Below, one piece after another: positions 20,366 to 28,894 of a stretch of 64,000 nt of DNA. The DNA comes from Symmachiella macrocystis. GTDB lineage: Bacteria; Planctomycetota; Planctomycetia; Planctomycetales; Planctomycetaceae. Position 1 is the first letter of the stretch. The number at the start of each line of letters is the position of its first letter. Under the pieces are notes generated by a model. It had not been told where the DNA came from and searched no databases. It saw only the letters and a program-made list of their open reading frames with translations. The DNA lies in the NCBI RefSeq assembly GCF_007860075.1, contig NZ_SJPP01000001.1, positions 3,817,490 through 3,881,489 on the forward strand, written 5' to 3'. Position numbers and translations under genes: made by a program.

Positions 20366-23300
20366 ATGTTTGAAAAAGTTTCGGCTGATGCCGAGTTTGT
20401 GGGGGGAGAACATCAGGTTCTCAAGTTTTGGGAGTCCGCTCGGATTTTTGATAAGCTGCGCGCGAAAAATGCGGGCAAGCCCCCTTGGAGTTTCCTGGAT
20501 GGCCCGATCACCGCCAACAACCCGATGGGCGTGCATCACGCTTGGGGGCGGACCTATAAGGATGCCTACCAACGCTTTTTCGCCATGAACGGGCACGAAC
20601 TGCGTTATCAAAACGGGTTTGATTGCCAAGGGCTGTGGGTCGAGATCGAAGTCGAACGCGATCTCGGTTTCACTACCAAAGCCAGCATTGAAACCATGGG
20701 CATCGACACCTTTTCGAATGCCTGCAAACAGCGCGTCCTCAAGTTCGCCGCACGACAGACCGAGCAATCGATCCGTCTCGGTTATTGGATGGATTGGGAC
20801 AATCCCGAAGAACTGCGCAAGTTGTCAGAAAACGTCGGCCAGGATGAGCCGGTCACGATCACGACACCGTCGGGCAAAACCGCGACCGGTCCGGCGCATC
20901 AACTCGTGGGGCGGCTGGGCTGTCCGGAATGGGGGGGAAGCTACTTCACCTTCTCGACCGAAAACAACGAGACGATCTGGACGTTTCTGAAGAAGTGTTT
21001 TGAGCGGGGCAAAATCAAGAAGGGGCACGACGTGATGCCCTGGTCGGGTCGCGCCGGGTCAGCCTATAGCCAGATGGAAGTCGCCGACGGTCGTAAGCTG
21101 TCGGTGCACAAATCAGTCTTTGTCCGCTTTCCGTTGCGCGACCGCACGGACGAATACCTACTCGTATGGACAACGACTCCCTGGACGCTCACCAGCAACG
21201 TTGCCGCTGCCGTGAATCCGGAATTGGAATACGTCAAACTCAAATCCAAACGCGACGGGGCTGTCTATTATTTCGCCAAAGAAAACCTCGACTTCCAACG
21301 CCTGTCACGCGAATTCAAAGAAGGCTTCGGCCGTCCAGAATGGGAATGGCCCAAGGATGTCCCTAAGCTGAAATCGTTGGGGCAAATCTTCAAAGAGCAG
21401 GGCGGGTTCGAAATCGAAGCGACGATCCTCGGCGCGCAGATGGTCGGTTGGGAGTACGACGGACCGTTTGACGATCTCGCTGCACAGCAACAATCAGGCG
21501 GCGTGCCGACCGAAGACTCGATGGCCGACAAATCCGGTGTCAGCTGCCACCGCGTCATCGACGGCGGACGAGACTCCAAAGGAAAACCGAACGTCGTTGC
21601 CGGCGAGGGAACGGGCATCGTGCATATTGCTCCCGGTTGTGGCGACATCGACCACAAGCTCGGCGCGGAACACGGCATCGTCGGCATTGCCCCGCTGGAA
21701 GAGGATGGCACATTCACGTCGGAATTCGGAGATTTCGCCAGCCGCCGCGCCAACGATCCGGAGACGGCTGCGTTGGTTTTCGAAAAACTGAAGGCCAAAC
21801 ATCTGTTGGTTGCGGTTGAGAGTTATCCGCACATCTATCCGCACTGTTGGCGGACTGGCGACGAGTTGGTGTTTCGCCTCGTCGACGAATGGTTCATCGA
21901 TATGGACTGGCGGGACGAAATCAAAGCGGTCACCGAACAAATCCGTTGGCTCCCTGATTCGATCGATGGCAAGGAGCGGGAAATCGAATGGCTGACCAAC
22001 ATGCGGGATTGGATGATCTCCAAAAAACGCTTTTGGGGACTGGCGTTGCCGATTTGGGTCGATGAAGAAACCGGCGATTTTGAAGTCATCGGGTCATTGG
22101 CGGAGCTCAAGGAACGCGCCGTCGAAGGTTGGGATGAATTCGAAGGGCACACGCCGCACCGTCCTTGGATCGACAAAGTCAAAATCGCGAATCCCAAAAA
22201 CGGCAACGTGATGTCGCGGATCCCCGACGTCGGCAATCCCTGGCTTGATGCGGGAATCGTTCCGTTCTCGACGATGCACTACAACAGCAATCGCGAGGAA
22301 TGGCAGAAGTGGTATCCGGCCGATTTCGTCACCGAATGTTTCCCCGGCCAGTTCCGCAATTGGTTTTATGCGTTGCTGGCAATGGGCACGATGATGGACA
22401 ATTCGCCGCCGTTCAAGAACTTGCTGGGGCACCGGCTCGTGATGAACGAAGAGGGCAAACAAATGCATAAAGGCGACGGTACCGCCATTTGGTTTGAGGA
22501 AGCTGCCGAGCAAATTGGTGTAGACACGCTGCGCTGGATGTACATGTCACAAAATCCCGCAACTGACCTCCGGTTTGGGCATCGGAACCCTGAACAACCC
22601 GTCACTCTACAAACCGCGGATGGACCGATCGATCAGACGGCGGAAGGACATCCGACATGTAAAGTCGTCAGCCCACCCGCCGATGAAACGCGGCGGCAAA
22701 TTTTAATCACGCTGTGGAACACGTATACGTTTTTCGTCAACTACGCCCGGCTTGATGAATTCGACGTCACCACCGAAGCGATGCCAGTTGCCGAGCGTCC
22801 AGAGATCGACCGTTGGGTGTTGGCGAACCTGCACGCGCTGATCCAAACCGCCAACGAGGAAATGCAGGACTTCAACGTTGCCGGATTTTTGCGTGAAGCG
22901 GCGCGATTTATCGACGACCTGTCGAACTGGTACATCCGCCGCAACCGTCGCCGGTTTTGGCGTTCCAAGGATGCGGGTGACCGCGACAAATTGGCCGCCT
23001 ATCAAACGTTGTACGACGTGTTGGTCACGCTGACGAAGTTGCTCGCCCCGGTGATTCCGTTTCTCAGCGAGCGTCTGTATCAAAACCTGGTTTGCGCGGT
23101 CGACAAGAAGGCCCCCGAGAGCGTGCATTTGTGCGACTATCCCCAAGCCGATCCAGCGGTGCTCGATCCGGAATTGAGTGAGCGAATGGCATTGGCGCAA
23201 CTGGTAGTGAATCTCGGCCACGGGCTGCGTGAAAAAACGAGCCTCCGCGTGCGGCAACCATTGGCCGAATTGCGATTCGCTTGCGCGAACCCGGCGCATC

Positions 23301-23917
23301 TCTCGGCGATCGAAAATCTGTTGGACGTGATCAAGGAAGAATTGAACATCAAACAGATCACCGGTTGCGAAAACCTGGACGAATTGGTTTCGTACACCTA
23401 CAAGCCCAACCTAAAAACACTTGGACCGCGGTACGGGAAACTATTGGGCGTGATCCGCAAGGAATTGCCGAATTTGGATGGTCAACTGTTGGCCCCGTTA
23501 CGCAGTGGCGAATCCGTCACGGTCACACTGGGTGGCGAAGAGCTCGGATTAGGACCGGACGACGTGATGGTTGGCACCGAGCAAGCGGCCGATTGGGCGG
23601 CAGCGGACCAGGATGGCGTTCAAATTGCGCTGGCAACGGTGCTCACGCCGGAGTTAATCGGTGAAGGAATGGCCCGCGACGTGGTACGGCACGTACAGCA
23701 ACTGCGTAAAGACGCAGACCTGGAAATTGAGAATCGCATTGTTGTGACCTATTGCACGGACGATGCCGAAGTGGTCGCGGCGATCGAACAATGGCAGGAT
23801 TATATCTGCGGCGAAACTCTCGCCGACGCGTTGAATCGCGACGAGACACCGCCGGAAGGGGCTAAAAGCGTGAGCGTTGGCCCCGCGGATGTCGCGTTGG
23901 CGATTGCCAAGGTGTAA
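20366..23917 (+). CDS. ileS: Isoleucyl-tRNA synthetase, type-2-like, with altered signature motifs
   Basis: A class I synthetase that charges tRNA-Ile. It has a catalytic Rossmann domain with [14 protein letters not shown] (equivalent to GWDCHGLPVE), a CP1 editing domain ([17 protein letters not shown]), and an anticodon-binding helical domain with [12 protein letters not shown]. When [14 protein letters not shown] is aligned to the usual LPHYGHLLAGTIKD, the HIGH motif becomes G55-V-H-H58: first and third positions swapped. The KMSKS loop reads K-Q-M-H-K-G (residues 698-703). At 1183 residues it is longer than most IleRS. No second ileS is in the window, so this may be the only copy or a resistant paralog. 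No T-box leader was seen upstream. AAGAG lies before the ATG. Confidence 0.93.
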   Translation: MFEKVSADAEFVGGEHQVLKFWESARIFDKLRAKNAGKPPWSFLDGPITANNPMGVHHAWGRTYKDAYQRFFAMNGHELRYQNGFDCQGLWVEIEVERDLGFTTKASIETMGIDTFSNACKQRVLKFAARQTEQSIRLGYWMDWDNPEELRKLSENVGQDEPVTITTPSGKTATGPAHQLVGRLGCPEWGGSYFTFSTENNETIWTFLKKCFERGKIKKGHDVMPWSGRAGSAYSQMEVADGRKLSVHKSVFVRFPLRDRTDEYLLVWTTTPWTLTSNVAAAVNPELEYVKLKSKRDGAVYYFAKENLDFQRLSREFKEGFGRPEWEWPKDVPKLKSLGQIFKEQGGFEIEATILGAQMVGWEYDGPFDDLAAQQQSGGVPTEDSMADKSGVSCHRVIDGGRDSKGKPNVVAGEGTGIVHIAPGCGDIDHKLGAEHGIVGIAPLEEDGTFTSEFGDFASRRANDPETAALVFEKLKAKHLLVAVESYPHIYPHCWRTGDELVFRLVDEWFIDMDWRDEIKAVTEQIRWLPDSIDGKEREIEWLTNMRDWMISKKRFWGLALPIWVDEETGDFEVIGSLAELKERAVEGWDEFEGHTPHRPWIDKVKIANPKNGNVMSRIPDVGNPWLDAGIVPFSTMHYNSNREEWQKWYPADFVTECFPGQFRNWFYALLAMGTMMDNSPPFKNLLGHRLVMNEEGKQMHKGDGTAIWFEEAAEQIGVDTLRWMYMSQNPATDLRFGHRNPEQPVTLQTADGPIDQTAEGHPTCKVVSPPADETRRQILITLWNTYTFFVNYARLDEFDVTTEAMPVAERPEIDRWVLANLHALIQTANEEMQDFNVAGFLREAARFIDDLSNWYIRRNRRRFWRSKDAGDRDKLAAYQTLYDVLVTLTKLLAPVIPFLSERLYQNLVCAVDKKAPESVHLCDYPQADPAVLDPELSERMALAQLVVNLGHGLREKTSLRVRQPLAELRFACANPAHLSAIENLLDVIKEELNIKQITGCENLDELVSYTYKPNLKTLGPRYGKLLGVIRKELPNLDGQLLAPLRSGESVTVTLGGEELGLGPDDVMVGTEQAADWAAADQDGVQIALATVLTPELIGEGMARDVVRHVQQLRKDADLEIENRIVVTYCTDDAEVVAAIEQWQDYICGETLADALNRDETPPEGAKSVSVGPADVALAIAKV

Positions 23918-23973
23918 GACATCGCCGATTTTTTCGTGGATTGATTGATTTCTCTGTTGAGTGCGTGGTGGCG

Positions 23974-24462
23974 ATGCCTGAGAAAAGTGAACCGCTGTTG
24001 CACATTGTCCTGTATCAGCCGGACATTCCGCAAAATACCGGTAATATTGGCCGGACGTGCGCGGCGGTCGGTGCCAAGTTGTGGTTGGTGCGGCCGTTGG
24101 GATTTCATCTCGACGCCAAACACCTTCGCCGGGCGGGGATGGATTATTGGCAGTACGTCGATTGGGAAGCGGTTGATGATCTGAGGGAAATTCGCGAACG
24201 GCTCCCTGAACGCACGTGGTGGTACATCACCAAATTCGGCCGCCGCCAAGTGTGGGATGCCGAGTTCGGGCAAGGCGATGTCGTCGTCTTCGGCAGCGAA
24301 ACCCGCGGACTTCCCGCTGGACTGCTACAGGAAAACGAAGGGCATTGCCTGCAGTACCCCATGCGTGAAGAAGTCCGCAGTTTGAATTTGGCCAGCACGG
24401 CAACAGCAGTGATCTACGAAGCGGTGCGGCAATTTGGAGGCTTGGAAGGGGCAGCAGAATGA
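23974..24462 (+). CDS. trmL: tRNA (cytidine/uridine-34-2'-O)-methyltransferase
   Basis: A small SPOUT methyltransferase that uses SAM to methylate the wobble ribose of tRNA-Leu. The three SPOUT motifs are present: [18 protein letters not shown] (motif 1), [11 protein letters not shown] (motif 2) and [18 protein letters not shown] (motif 3), forming the trefoil-knot SAM site. The length (162 residues) fits TrmL rather than the longer TrmH/RlmB. The start is not fixed: ATG 23974 gives the usual short N-terminus, while GTG codons just upstream are also possible. Its stop overlaps the dgkA start by four bases (ATGA). It lies just after ileS, so several tRNA functions may be cotranscribed. Confidence 0.9.
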   Translation: MPEKSEPLLHIVLYQPDIPQNTGNIGRTCAAVGAKLWLVRPLGFHLDAKHLRRAGMDYWQYVDWEAVDDLREIRERLPERTWWYITKFGRRQVWDAEFGQGDVVVFGSETRGLPAGLLQENEGHCLQYPMREEVRSLNLASTATAVIYEAVRQFGGLEGAAE

Positions 24463-24827
24463 AACGGACGCCGCTGCTGCAAAGTTTCGTGCACGCTTTC
24501 TCGGGCATATACCAAGCGTGGCGTAACGAGCGGAACTTGCGGATTCATGTCGTCGTCGCCTTAGCCGTCTGCGGACTGGCAGGCTGGTTGCAGATCCCGC
24601 TGCGGGATTGGGCGGTCTTGGTGCTGACGATTGCCCTGGTGATTTCCAGCGAGCTATTCAATACGTCGCTCGAAGCAATCGTCGATCTCATCTCGCCTGA
24701 GCAACATGAATTGGCGAAAACGGCCAAGGATGTGGCCGCTGCGGCCGTATTGGTTCTGGCGATTGCTGCGGTGATTGTCGGGCTATTGATCCTCGGCCCG
24801 CCACTTTATGACCGACTCGCGAATTGA
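24459..24827 (+). CDS. dgkA: Diacylglycerol/undecaprenol kinase
   Basis: A three-helix membrane kinase that phosphorylates diacylglycerol or undecaprenol. The helices fall at about residues 30-48, 52-72 and 92-117. The family signature [20 protein letters not shown] followed by [16 protein letters not shown] contains the catalytic glutamate and the conserved AKD..AAAV segment. The N-terminus ([19 protein letters not shown]) is also typical of the Gram-positive-like undecaprenol-kinase branch. Length 122 is standard. It is translationally coupled to trmL, and its stop lies only one base from the stop of the convergent Uma2 gene. Confidence 0.92.
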   Translation: MKRTPLLQSFVHAFSGIYQAWRNERNLRIHVVVALAVCGLAGWLQIPLRDWAVLVLTIALVISSELFNTSLEAIVDLISPEQHELAKTAKDVAAAAVLVLAIAAVIVGLLILGPPLYDRLAN

Positions 24828-24828
24828 C

Positions 24829-25509
24829 TCAGGATTGCTCGGGAGCATCCCGTTCGGCCCGTTCGAACAGTTCCTTTAGCGACATAGAAAATCCGGGCAG
24901 CACCTCCCCACCGCCGACCGTGCCCGATTCATCAATTGTCTCGACATCATCAACAGAGGTATAGACCCGCATGTGACGTGCTTTGGGGTCGAGATACCAG
25001 ACGAGTTGCGTGCCCGCTTTGAAGTAGTCGCGTAATTTGCGATCCATCTCGGCCTTGGTGTTTCCTGGGGAGAGAACCTCAACTGCTAGGTCGGGAGGGA
25101 TTCCGTAAACTGCACCAGTTGGACGTCGTCGATCAGGAAAACTGTCCCAGGCAATGAAGGCCACGTCGGGGACGCGTATTTGATCCGGCAAAATGCGCAA
25201 CTGTCCGGCTTCGCCCAAGACAATGCCGAGATTACTATTTCGCAAGTAATCATGCAGATAAAAAATGATCAAAGCAGCCAACTCCGATTCAAAGCTTCCC
25301 ATCGGTTTCTCCACGAGCACATAGTCGATCAGTTCGCAGATGCCTTGCTTGCGATCATTGGCACGAATCAAGTCCGCTTCGGTGGCTTGTCCGAGCGGGG
25401 GGCTAACGCGGATACGTTCCGCAGGGATTCCGCCTAAGTGCTTCTGCAAATCAGCGACGGTCCAGTCCTCGGGGAAAGTCGTCGTGTTCGCTGGGGTTGC
25501 GGTGGCCAT
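24829..25509 (-). CDS. Uma2-family (DUF820) putative endonuclease
   Basis: Uma2 proteins have a PD-(D/E)XK-like nuclease fold and are found in high copy in planctomycetes and cyanobacteria; their function is unproven. The expected elements are present: PDVAFIAWDSFP (acidic residue), PPDLAVEVLSPGN (the second acidic strand), then DRKLRDYFKAGTQLVWYLDP with the conserved lysine and tyrosine, and the RVY strand. AGGAG sits just before ATG 25509. It is 226 residues long and convergent with dgkA, with one base between stop codons. No toxin-antitoxin partner is obvious. Confidence 0.88.
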   Translation of the reverse strand: MATATPANTTTFPEDWTVADLQKHLGGIPAERIRVSPPLGQATEADLIRANDRKQGICELIDYVLVEKPMGSFESELAALIIFYLHDYLRNSNLGIVLGEAGQLRILPDQIRVPDVAFIAWDSFPDRRRPTGAVYGIPPDLAVEVLSPGNTKAEMDRKLRDYFKAGTQLVWYLDPKARHMRVYTSVDDVETIDESGTVGGGEVLPGFSMSLKELFERAERDAPEQS

Positions 25510-25700
25510 GTCATGCTCCTGAAGAATTACTGCTGCTTAATTGTCGCACTCAGTAGCGCCGCGAGCAAGGTGAACTTATTTCCCTGAATTGGTTGGAGAC
25601 GGTAGTCTCTGCAAATTGTGAGGTAACGTGCTATCATTCGTGATGCATTGCTGCCGATTTCCCTCTGTCCACGTTCGCAATACGGCCAACGGAGCGCCTC

Positions 25701-27065
25701 GTGAAGCCCAGCGACAACCTCGATGCCGTCACTCGCGCGGTGCTGTGGAATTCGATGTTGTGGACGGCCGGCAATGCGCTGACCTCGGGCGGGTTTTTGA
25801 GCTACTTCGCCTCGGAATTAGACGCCAGCCCGATTGTTTTGGCCGTGCTGATGGCAACGCCCGAAACGGTCGGCATCATGGCGCTCGCCGGGCGGCCAAT
25901 TATTCGTTGGTTGGGCGACCGTAAACGGACGTGGTTTGTCTGTTCCTTGATTTCGCGCGGGGCGCTGTGTGGAATTCCCTTGCTAGCCATCCCCACGCTC
26001 AGGCCGACTGGCATTGATCCCGTGTGGATCATGATCGGCTGCCTGGCCGTTGCTCAAGCGGCCCAGGCGGTTGCATTTGTCGCTTACTTTTCGTGGTTGT
26101 CCGATTTAGTACCCGGTCGTCGCTGGGGACGGTTTTTTGCGTTGCGGCAAATTGCGACCTTGGTGGTGTTGTTGGTTGTGCCGGTCGCCGCTGGTTATGC
26201 GCGTGGATATTGGCGCAGCAATTATTCCGATCAACAAGCCCTGTGGGCCTTGATGGGGACCATGCTCCTCGGCATCGCGTTGCTCTTGTTGTCGCTAGGG
26301 CCCATGCTCCGCATCCGCTCGATTCCCGTGCAGGAAGCCGCAGCGGACTTGGCCTACCAGCGGCAGGGCGTGAAAGGCGGATCGGTGACGTTGCGGGGAA
26401 TTATCCAGACGCTCGCGGATCGGCCGTTTCGTCGGCTTTGTTTTTATAGTTGGTGGTTGGCATTTTGGTCCGGGCTGACGCAGGTGGTCATCTTCAAATT
26501 TTTGTATGGACCGTTGGCGATTTCGCTCGGCACCTATTATCTGCTCTCCAGCGTGATGAAGTTGGTGCAAATTCCGATCTCTTGGAAGACGGGAGTCATC
26601 GCCGACCGGTTAGGCAACAAGACGGCCCTGATCCTGGGCGTGCTGGCAACGGCTGTGGCGATGCTGTTTTTCTGTCTGGCGGGGATCGCGCAGTGGTGGT
26701 GGGTTTTCGGAGCCTATGTGATGTGGGGCGGTTGGGGAGCCGTGAATATCGCAGCGCCCAATTTGATGCTCAAGCTTTCGCCTCCCAGCGACAATGCCGC
26801 CAACATCGCCTTATTTCGGCATGTGGCGGGGTTGATTGCGGGTGTGAGCGGAATGTTGGGTGGATTTTTGTTCGCCAAATTGGCCGAGCAGGGGACTCTT
26901 GCGATGGGATGGAATTTCACGGCGGATCCTTATCAAGTGTTGTTTCTCATTTCGTTCGTGGGACGTGCTTTGACGGTGTTTTGGATTCTTCCACTCCGAG
27001 AACCGGCTGCGAATTTCAGGGTCGACGTTGAAGAGATAGCTCCGAACGTCGATAATCCCGGCTAA
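25701..27065 (+). CDS. Major facilitator superfamily transporter
   Basis: A 454-residue polytopic membrane protein with about twelve hydrophobic segments in two halves. The loop between helices 2 and 3 is GRPIIRWLGDRKRTWFV, equivalent to the MFS 'GxLaDRxGRR' signature, and the matching loop in the second half is GVIADRLGNKTALILG. The start is GTG 25701. The substrate cannot be predicted. It lies 55 bp before the GcvH-like gene on the same strand and may be cotranscribed, though the intergenic region has no feature to prove it. Confidence 0.9.
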   Translation: MKPSDNLDAVTRAVLWNSMLWTAGNALTSGGFLSYFASELDASPIVLAVLMATPETVGIMALAGRPIIRWLGDRKRTWFVCSLISRGALCGIPLLAIPTLRPTGIDPVWIMIGCLAVAQAAQAVAFVAYFSWLSDLVPGRRWGRFFALRQIATLVVLLVVPVAAGYARGYWRSNYSDQQALWALMGTMLLGIALLLLSLGPMLRIRSIPVQEAAADLAYQRQGVKGGSVTLRGIIQTLADRPFRRLCFYSWWLAFWSGLTQVVIFKFLYGPLAISLGTYYLLSSVMKLVQIPISWKTGVIADRLGNKTALILGVLATAVAMLFFCLAGIAQWWWVFGAYVMWGGWGAVNIAAPNLMLKLSPPSDNAANIALFRHVAGLIAGVSGMLGGFLFAKLAEQGTLAMGWNFTADPYQVLFLISFVGRALTVFWILPLREPAANFRVDVEEIAPNVDNPG

Positions 27066-27120
27066 CCACCCCCGTACGCAATTCGCAATTCAATTCCCCC
27101 ACTCCGCACGGCGAACATGT

Positions 27121-27573
27121 ATGTCCGATGATTTGATTTTTATGATGGGAAGTTACGAAGCTCGGTTTCCCAACGACCGCAATTACGTGGAAAGCCACCT
27201 GTGGTTTCAGCCCCAGGGTGAGGTGTACCGCGTCGGATTCACCGCCTATTCCGTACGGCTGTTGCAAGACGTTTATTTTTTGGATTGGATGATCGATGCG
27301 GATACCGTTGTTCGCAAAAAGCAAGAAGTGGGCGAGGTGGAGAGTTCCAAAGCGCTGTCCACCCTCTACGCCCCCGCTGACGGACGTCTCGTGGCATTTA
27401 ACGACGCGGTGTTGGATGATCCGTCGTTGATCAACACCGACAATTATGGAGCGGGCTGGTTATTCGAATTTGCGACCGAAGCCCCCACGCTGGCGCCGGC
27501 GGAGTACATCGAATTGCTCGAAGCAGGATGGGAAGCGACGCAGCGGATCATCAAGGGGCAAATGAACGATTAA
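27121..27573 (+). CDS. GcvH-like lipoyl-domain protein
   Basis: A 150-residue protein of the glycine-cleavage H-protein fold. The hammerhead beta domain carries a lipoylation-type lysine, K77, in GEVESSKALSTLYAPADG, matching the GcvH pattern 'ExVKA.S...P..G'. LINTDNYGAGWLFEF corresponds to the H-protein 'lvN..pyg.GWl' end, and the last 20 residues are a helix. The N-terminal 20 residues differ from standard GcvH. No gcvT, gcvP or lipoate ligase gene is nearby; instead it sits between an MFS transporter and an iron-sulfur/isoprenoid cluster. It may serve a different lipoate-dependent system, as free-standing H-like proteins do in some sulfur pathways, but that is speculative. Confidence 0.82.
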   Translation: MSDDLIFMMGSYEARFPNDRNYVESHLWFQPQGEVYRVGFTAYSVRLLQDVYFLDWMIDADTVVRKKQEVGEVESSKALSTLYAPADGRLVAFNDAVLDDPSLINTDNYGAGWLFEFATEAPTLAPAEYIELLEAGWEATQRIIKGQMND

Positions 27574-27737
27574 TCGGTAAAAAAACGTCCAGAGAATGCA
27601 GGTTCTTTTTTGGACAATGACATCCGTAATAGTATTTGTCGCACCACGGGCTACAGGTTGCGCTCACGGTTGTTTATAATCCAGGCAGGCGGCTGCGATG
27701 TCCGCAGGCGGTATTTTTACGACAGAGGCGGCGACTT

Positions 27738-28811
27738 ATGGCAGGTCAGCGGATTACGGTGGTTATCTCCCAGGCTCAAAGCAAAAATCCCCAGCTGCGG
27801 GCCTTGGAAGAAGATATCGCCACGCAACTCATGCTTGACGGCAAAGTGGAGGTGTCGCTGGTTCCTCATCTGTACGATCTGACCACCGATCATCCCGGCA
27901 TGCTGTTCCTCAAATCGGTCCCCGGCGATCTGATCGTGCTCTCCTGGCTATACCCCCGTGCCTCGCGGTGGATTCTGGATCGTAACGGCATCAGCGGGCA
28001 AGAGGGCAAAAGCGAGTTGAAGTCCGAGGAGGAAGAAGAGGTTGACGAGGAAGAATTGCAGCCGTCAGCCAATGCCATCGGCGCGCGAGATGTTCCCAAC
28101 CGAAAAATCTATACAATCGATCTCCGCGCCCGGGATCAAGCGGCCGATTTTCTGGGCGAGATCCAGCGGATCGCCAACAGCGCTTCCGTACAAACCGTTG
28201 AGTTGCTGGACTGGATCGGCGGCACGCCCCGTCCGGACCAAATGCAGCAATACTTGAATCCGCAAAAAAATGAAAACGGCAATGGGCAACCGGTCAACGG
28301 AAATGGGAATGGCCACAGTCCGGCTGACAGCAATGGTCACCGTCCCATTGATCTCGAAAGCGGTCCGGTCAAACGTCGCTGGTATCCGGTGATCGATTAT
28401 AGCCGCTGCACAAATTGCATGGAGTGCATCGACTTCTGTCTGTTTGGGGTGTATGGCGTCGATGGGGCGGAGCGAATTTTGGTCGAGCAACAGGACAACT
28501 GTAAAAAAGGTTGCCCTGCCTGCAGTCGTGTTTGCCCCGAAAATGCCATCATCTTCCCGGGCCATAAAACCCCCGCGATTGCCGGTTCGGAGGAAGGGGG
28601 CATTGGGAATCTCAAGATCGACCTTTCCAAACTATTCGGCGCTCCGTCAGCCATGGAATTGGCGGCGCAGGAACGCGATACCGAATTGGTTGCAGATGGC
28701 CGAGATGCGGTGGGCATGACCGTCGGCATTCCCAAACGTCAAGATTCCCAGCCGCAAAAGCGCGACCAACTCGATGACCTGATTGACGGTCTCGACGATC
28801 TCGATTTTTAA
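27738..28811 (+). CDS. Ferredoxin-like protein with 2[4Fe-4S] motif and acidic linkers
   Basis: A 357-residue probable electron-transfer protein. Residues 1-200 form an alpha/beta domain (ITVVISQAQSKNPQLRALEE; SVPGDLIVLSWLYPRAS) of no known family, interrupted by an acidic stretch (SEEEEEVDEEELQ). An Asn/Gly-rich linker (QPVNGNGNGHSPADSNG) leads to a bacterial ferredoxin fold with C224-x2-C-x2-C-x3-C234 and C255-x3-C-x2-C-x3-C266P, enough for two 4Fe-4S clusters. The tail is acidic (LDDLIDGLDDLDF). GAGG lies nine bases before ATG 27738. It heads the isoprenoid cluster and could supply electrons to it, or be an unrelated neighbour; no reductase domain is fused. Confidence 0.85.
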   Translation: MAGQRITVVISQAQSKNPQLRALEEDIATQLMLDGKVEVSLVPHLYDLTTDHPGMLFLKSVPGDLIVLSWLYPRASRWILDRNGISGQEGKSELKSEEEEEVDEEELQPSANAIGARDVPNRKIYTIDLRARDQAADFLGEIQRIANSASVQTVELLDWIGGTPRPDQMQQYLNPQKNENGNGQPVNGNGNGHSPADSNGHRPIDLESGPVKRRWYPVIDYSRCTNCMECIDFCLFGVYGVDGAERILVEQQDNCKKGCPACSRVCPENAIIFPGHKTPAIAGSEEGGIGNLKIDLSKLFGAPSAMELAAQERDTELVADGRDAVGMTVGIPKRQDSQPQKRDQLDDLIDGLDDLDF

Positions 28812-28823
28812 GCAGTCGTATTT

Positions 28824-28870
28824 GTCCGCTGAGCGGACCATAATCCCTTGCACGGTCCGCACCGCGGACC
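28824..28870 (+). promoter_or_regulatory. Two tandem hairpins with the same arms before the cyclase gene
   Basis: The first is GTCCGC-TGA-GCGGAC (28824-28838). The second is GGTCCGC-ACC-GCGGACC (28854-28870). Both have 3-base loops, share the GTCCGC arm, and lie 13 bases after the ferredoxin stop and 24 bases before the cyclase GTG. Because the arms are identical, they could also pair with each other as alternative structures. They may be a terminator/attenuator or paired operator sites. Confidence 0.5.
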
Positions 28871-28894
28871 CGACTCCTGCCGCACTGCCCGCCT

